Assembly: GCA_003229755.1 (NCBI GenBank)
Contig: QIFJ01000277.1
Span: 1-5,751, forward strand
DNA length: 5,751 bases
Origin: Pseudomonadota bacterium
GTDB taxonomy: Bacteria > BMS3Abin14
Direction: 5' to 3'
Shown here: positions 4,266-5,751 of the stretch, in pieces
Layout of the letters: each line of letters opens with the position of its first letter
Position numbering within the stretch: the stretch's first letter is position 1
Notes under the pieces: model-generated
Told to the model about the DNA's origin: nothing
What the model saw: only the letters and a program-made list of their open reading frames with translations
The model's database searches: none
Made by a program: the position numbers and the translations under genes

Positions 4266-5522
4266 TTAATCGAGGGGCTCTACCTTTACCCTCTTTATCT
4301 GCCTTTCGCTCGAGCTTAGGACCGTAAATCTTATTCCCATTAACTCAACGCTCTCGCCCGACTCGGGTACCTTTCCCATTGCCTCCATGATAAGGCCCCC
4401 CACCGTCTTCGACGGGATCTTCTTCCTCTTGAGCTCGGGCATGATCCTTTTCAGGTCTTCAATCGTAGTGAGTCCAGCCACCTCGAGGCTGCCCGAAGGG
4501 AGGCGCCGTATCATTACCGCATCCCGATCGAACTCGTCCTGAATCTCACCCACTAACTCCTCCAGGATGTCCTCCAGTGTGATAATTCCCTCTGTACCGC
4601 CGAACTCATCCACAACAATCGCCATATGGATCCTGCGTTTCTGAAAATCCCTCAGCGCCTGTCCCAGGGTTGCCGTCTCGGGCACGTAATATGGTGGGTG
4701 CAGGTGGTGCTTTAACCTGTATTCCTCCCGTTTTTCAGAAGGTCTTAATAGAAGATCCTTCACGTGAAATATTCCCATTATTTCATCCATAGTTTCCTGA
4801 TAGACCGGAAGCCTGCTGTGGCCGCTTCTTCTGGCAAGACCAGCTACCGTGTCAAGGTCCTCGTTCTGATCTATGCCCACCACCTCTGTCCTGGGGACCA
4901 TTATATCCTTTACCGTTCTTCTCCCGAAGGAAAAGACCCTGTCAATAAGAGTCGCCGGATGTTGCTCTATTCCTCCCTCCCTGGCGCTGGAGGCAACCAG
5001 CAGCTCTATTTCTTCAGCCTCTACCGGGGTGAACTCCTGCTCAGGATCGCCCCCCGTGGCCCTGATGAGCGAGTGGGCCATCCAGACAAAGAACCGTGTG
5101 GCCGGCCAGGTGAGGTAGAAAAACAGGGCCAGGGAAAAGGCAACAGACCTGATGAAACCTGTTGCATATCTTCTGGCCATCACCTTTGGGGTGATCTCAC
5201 CGAAAACGAGGATAACCAGCGTCATCACCCCAACGGCTATTGGGATCCCCCTTCCGGGGAATAGCCGGGAGGCTATATCAGTAGCCAGGGCAGAGGCGCC
5301 GATATTTACAAGGTTGTTGCCTATGAGGATCGATGTCAGCAAGCCACTGGGATTGTTCAGCCAGATCCTGGTTGCGTTCCACCTGTGACCCCGGCCTTCA
5401 AGGATCGTTTCAAGTTTCACCCTGGAGAGGCTTGCGTATGCCGTCTCGGACCCGGAGAAATACCCCGAGAAAACCACGCACAACAAAAGCGTGACCCACT
5501 CCCAGGTTGGAACAGCTGCCAT
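4266..5522 (-). CDS. CNNM/CorC-type membrane protein (hemolysin family, DUF21 + CBS pair)
   Basis: A complete 418-residue protein of usual family length, with all three domains. Residues 1-155 are the DUF21/CNNM membrane domain, with hydrophobic segments near 8-22, 60-80, 92-112 and 124-150 and the signatures SGSETAYASLSRVKLE (23-38), GNNLVNIGAS (68-77) and FGEITPKVMARRYA (107-120). Residues 200-325 are a CBS pair: VPRTEVVGI (209-217), SGHSRLPVY (233-241), GIFHVKDLL (250-258) and IVVDEFGGTEGIITLEDILE (302-321). Residues 335-416 are the CorC/HlyC transporter-associated domain. Relatives are implicated in magnesium (and cobalt) export or homeostasis, with CBS domains binding Mg-ATP; 'hemolysin' is historical. 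GGAG (5531-5528, minus strand) lies 5 bases before the ATG. The gene follows the LOG-like gene by 11 bases, so the two are probably one operon. No classical terminator follows. Confidence 0.94.
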   Translation of the reverse strand: MAAVPTWEWVTLLLCVVFSGYFSGSETAYASLSRVKLETILEGRGHRWNATRIWLNNPSGLLTSILIGNNLVNIGASALATDIASRLFPGRGIPIAVGVMTLVILVFGEITPKVMARRYATGFIRSVAFSLALFFYLTWPATRFFVWMAHSLIRATGGDPEQEFTPVEAEEIELLVASSAREGGIEQHPATLIDRVFSFGRRTVKDIMVPRTEVVGIDQNEDLDTVAGLARRSGHSRLPVYQETMDEIMGIFHVKDLLLRPSEKREEYRLKHHLHPPYYVPETATLGQALRDFQKRRIHMAIVVDEFGGTEGIITLEDILEELVGEIQDEFDRDAVMIRRLPSGSLEVAGLTTIEDLKRIMPELKRKKIPSKTVGGLIMEAMGKVPESGESVELMGIRFTVLSSSERQIKRVKVEPLD

Positions 5523-5533
5523 AAACGCTCCGT

Positions 5534-5751
5534 TCAGATGCTTTCCCCGAAATCTTCAGGCTCAATGTAGGGCGTGTACGGCTCTTCCTGCGACCGGCAG
5601 AAGTGGACAACTTCATTTACCACATCATCAGGATCGTCGGTCATGATCAGAAGATCCAGCTCCTCCGGCTCCAGATATCCACGATCGACCATCTTATCCA
5701 GCATCCAGTGATAGAGTCCTGCCCAGTAGGTGCTGTCAAAGAGTATGATCG
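5534..5751 (-). CDS. LOG / TIGR00730-type Rossmann-fold protein, C-terminal part (cut by window edge)
   Basis: This minus-strand frame is open from the window end to a TGA at 5536-5534, giving 71 residues. The segment IILFDSTYWAGLYHWM followed by GYLEPEELDLLIMTDDPDDV is the characteristic C-terminus of the LOG family (TIGR00730; older label 'lysine decarboxylase-like'), where the usual text is close to ILFGSEYWxGLxDWL...GxISPEDLDLxxxTDDPDEV. Members cleave the N-glycosidic bond of nucleoside monophosphates; plant and some bacterial ones activate cytokinins. The catalytic PGGxGTxxE motif would lie outside the window and cannot be checked. The last 20 residues (QEEPYTPYIEPEDFGESI) form an acidic, proline-containing tail. 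The ribosome binding site of the next gene begins 2 bases after this stop, which supports co-transcription and perhaps translational coupling. Confidence 0.82.
   Translation of the reverse strand, partial: IILFDSTYWAGLYHWMLDKMVDRGYLEPEELDLLIMTDDPDDVVNEVVHFCRSQEEPYTPYIEPEDFGESI

Noticed and set aside
4764..5264. 166-codon plus-strand frame opposite the corC-like gene
   Set aside because: It is antisense to highly conserved DUF21 and CBS motifs, which explain the open frame.

Overview
The window looks like chromosomal DNA of a bacterium of the former Deltaproteobacteria (Desulfobacterota). The argument rests on gene content: a small cysteine-rich PxxKW-type protein, a QueH-type epoxyqueuosine reductase, an OFA-family carboxylate transporter, a PflX-type radical SAM protein, and a good sigma-54-like site. 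The species cannot be named from this sequence. Base composition is moderate and similar across the genes, and no phage, plasmid or transposase gene is visible.

Layout. (1) 2-679, +: C-terminal three quarters of a PflX/COG1313 radical SAM protein, cut by the left edge. (2) 680-1221: a 542-base gap rich in short stem-loops, with a sigma-70-like promoter at 785 and a sigma-54-like promoter at 1140, leading into (3) 1222-2502, +: a complete 12-TM OFA-type transporter, probably for a small monocarboxylate. (4) 2529-2563: a textbook intrinsic terminator that can work in both directions, shared with (5) 2581-2868, -: the PxxKW cysteine-rich small protein. (6) 2881-3200: a 320-base divergent intergenic stretch with two stem-loops. 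(7) 3201-3740, +: QueH. (8) 3741-4265: a 525-base convergent intergenic region holding two related long palindromes in opposite orientation. (9) 4266-5522, -: a CNNM/CorC-type membrane protein with a CBS pair, tightly coupled to (10) 5534-5751, -: the C-terminus of a LOG/TIGR00730-type protein, cut by the right edge.

The genes do not form one pathway. They look like housekeeping and accessory transcription units: a transporter with its own elaborate upstream region, a lone small Fe-S or zinc-type protein, a tRNA-modification enzyme and a two-gene operon (LOG-like then CorC-like). The least explained material is non-coding: the pair of palindromic elements between queH and the corC-like gene, and the hairpin-dense leader of the transporter. 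I found no CRISPR array, rRNA, tRNA, toxin-antitoxin pair or defence system.
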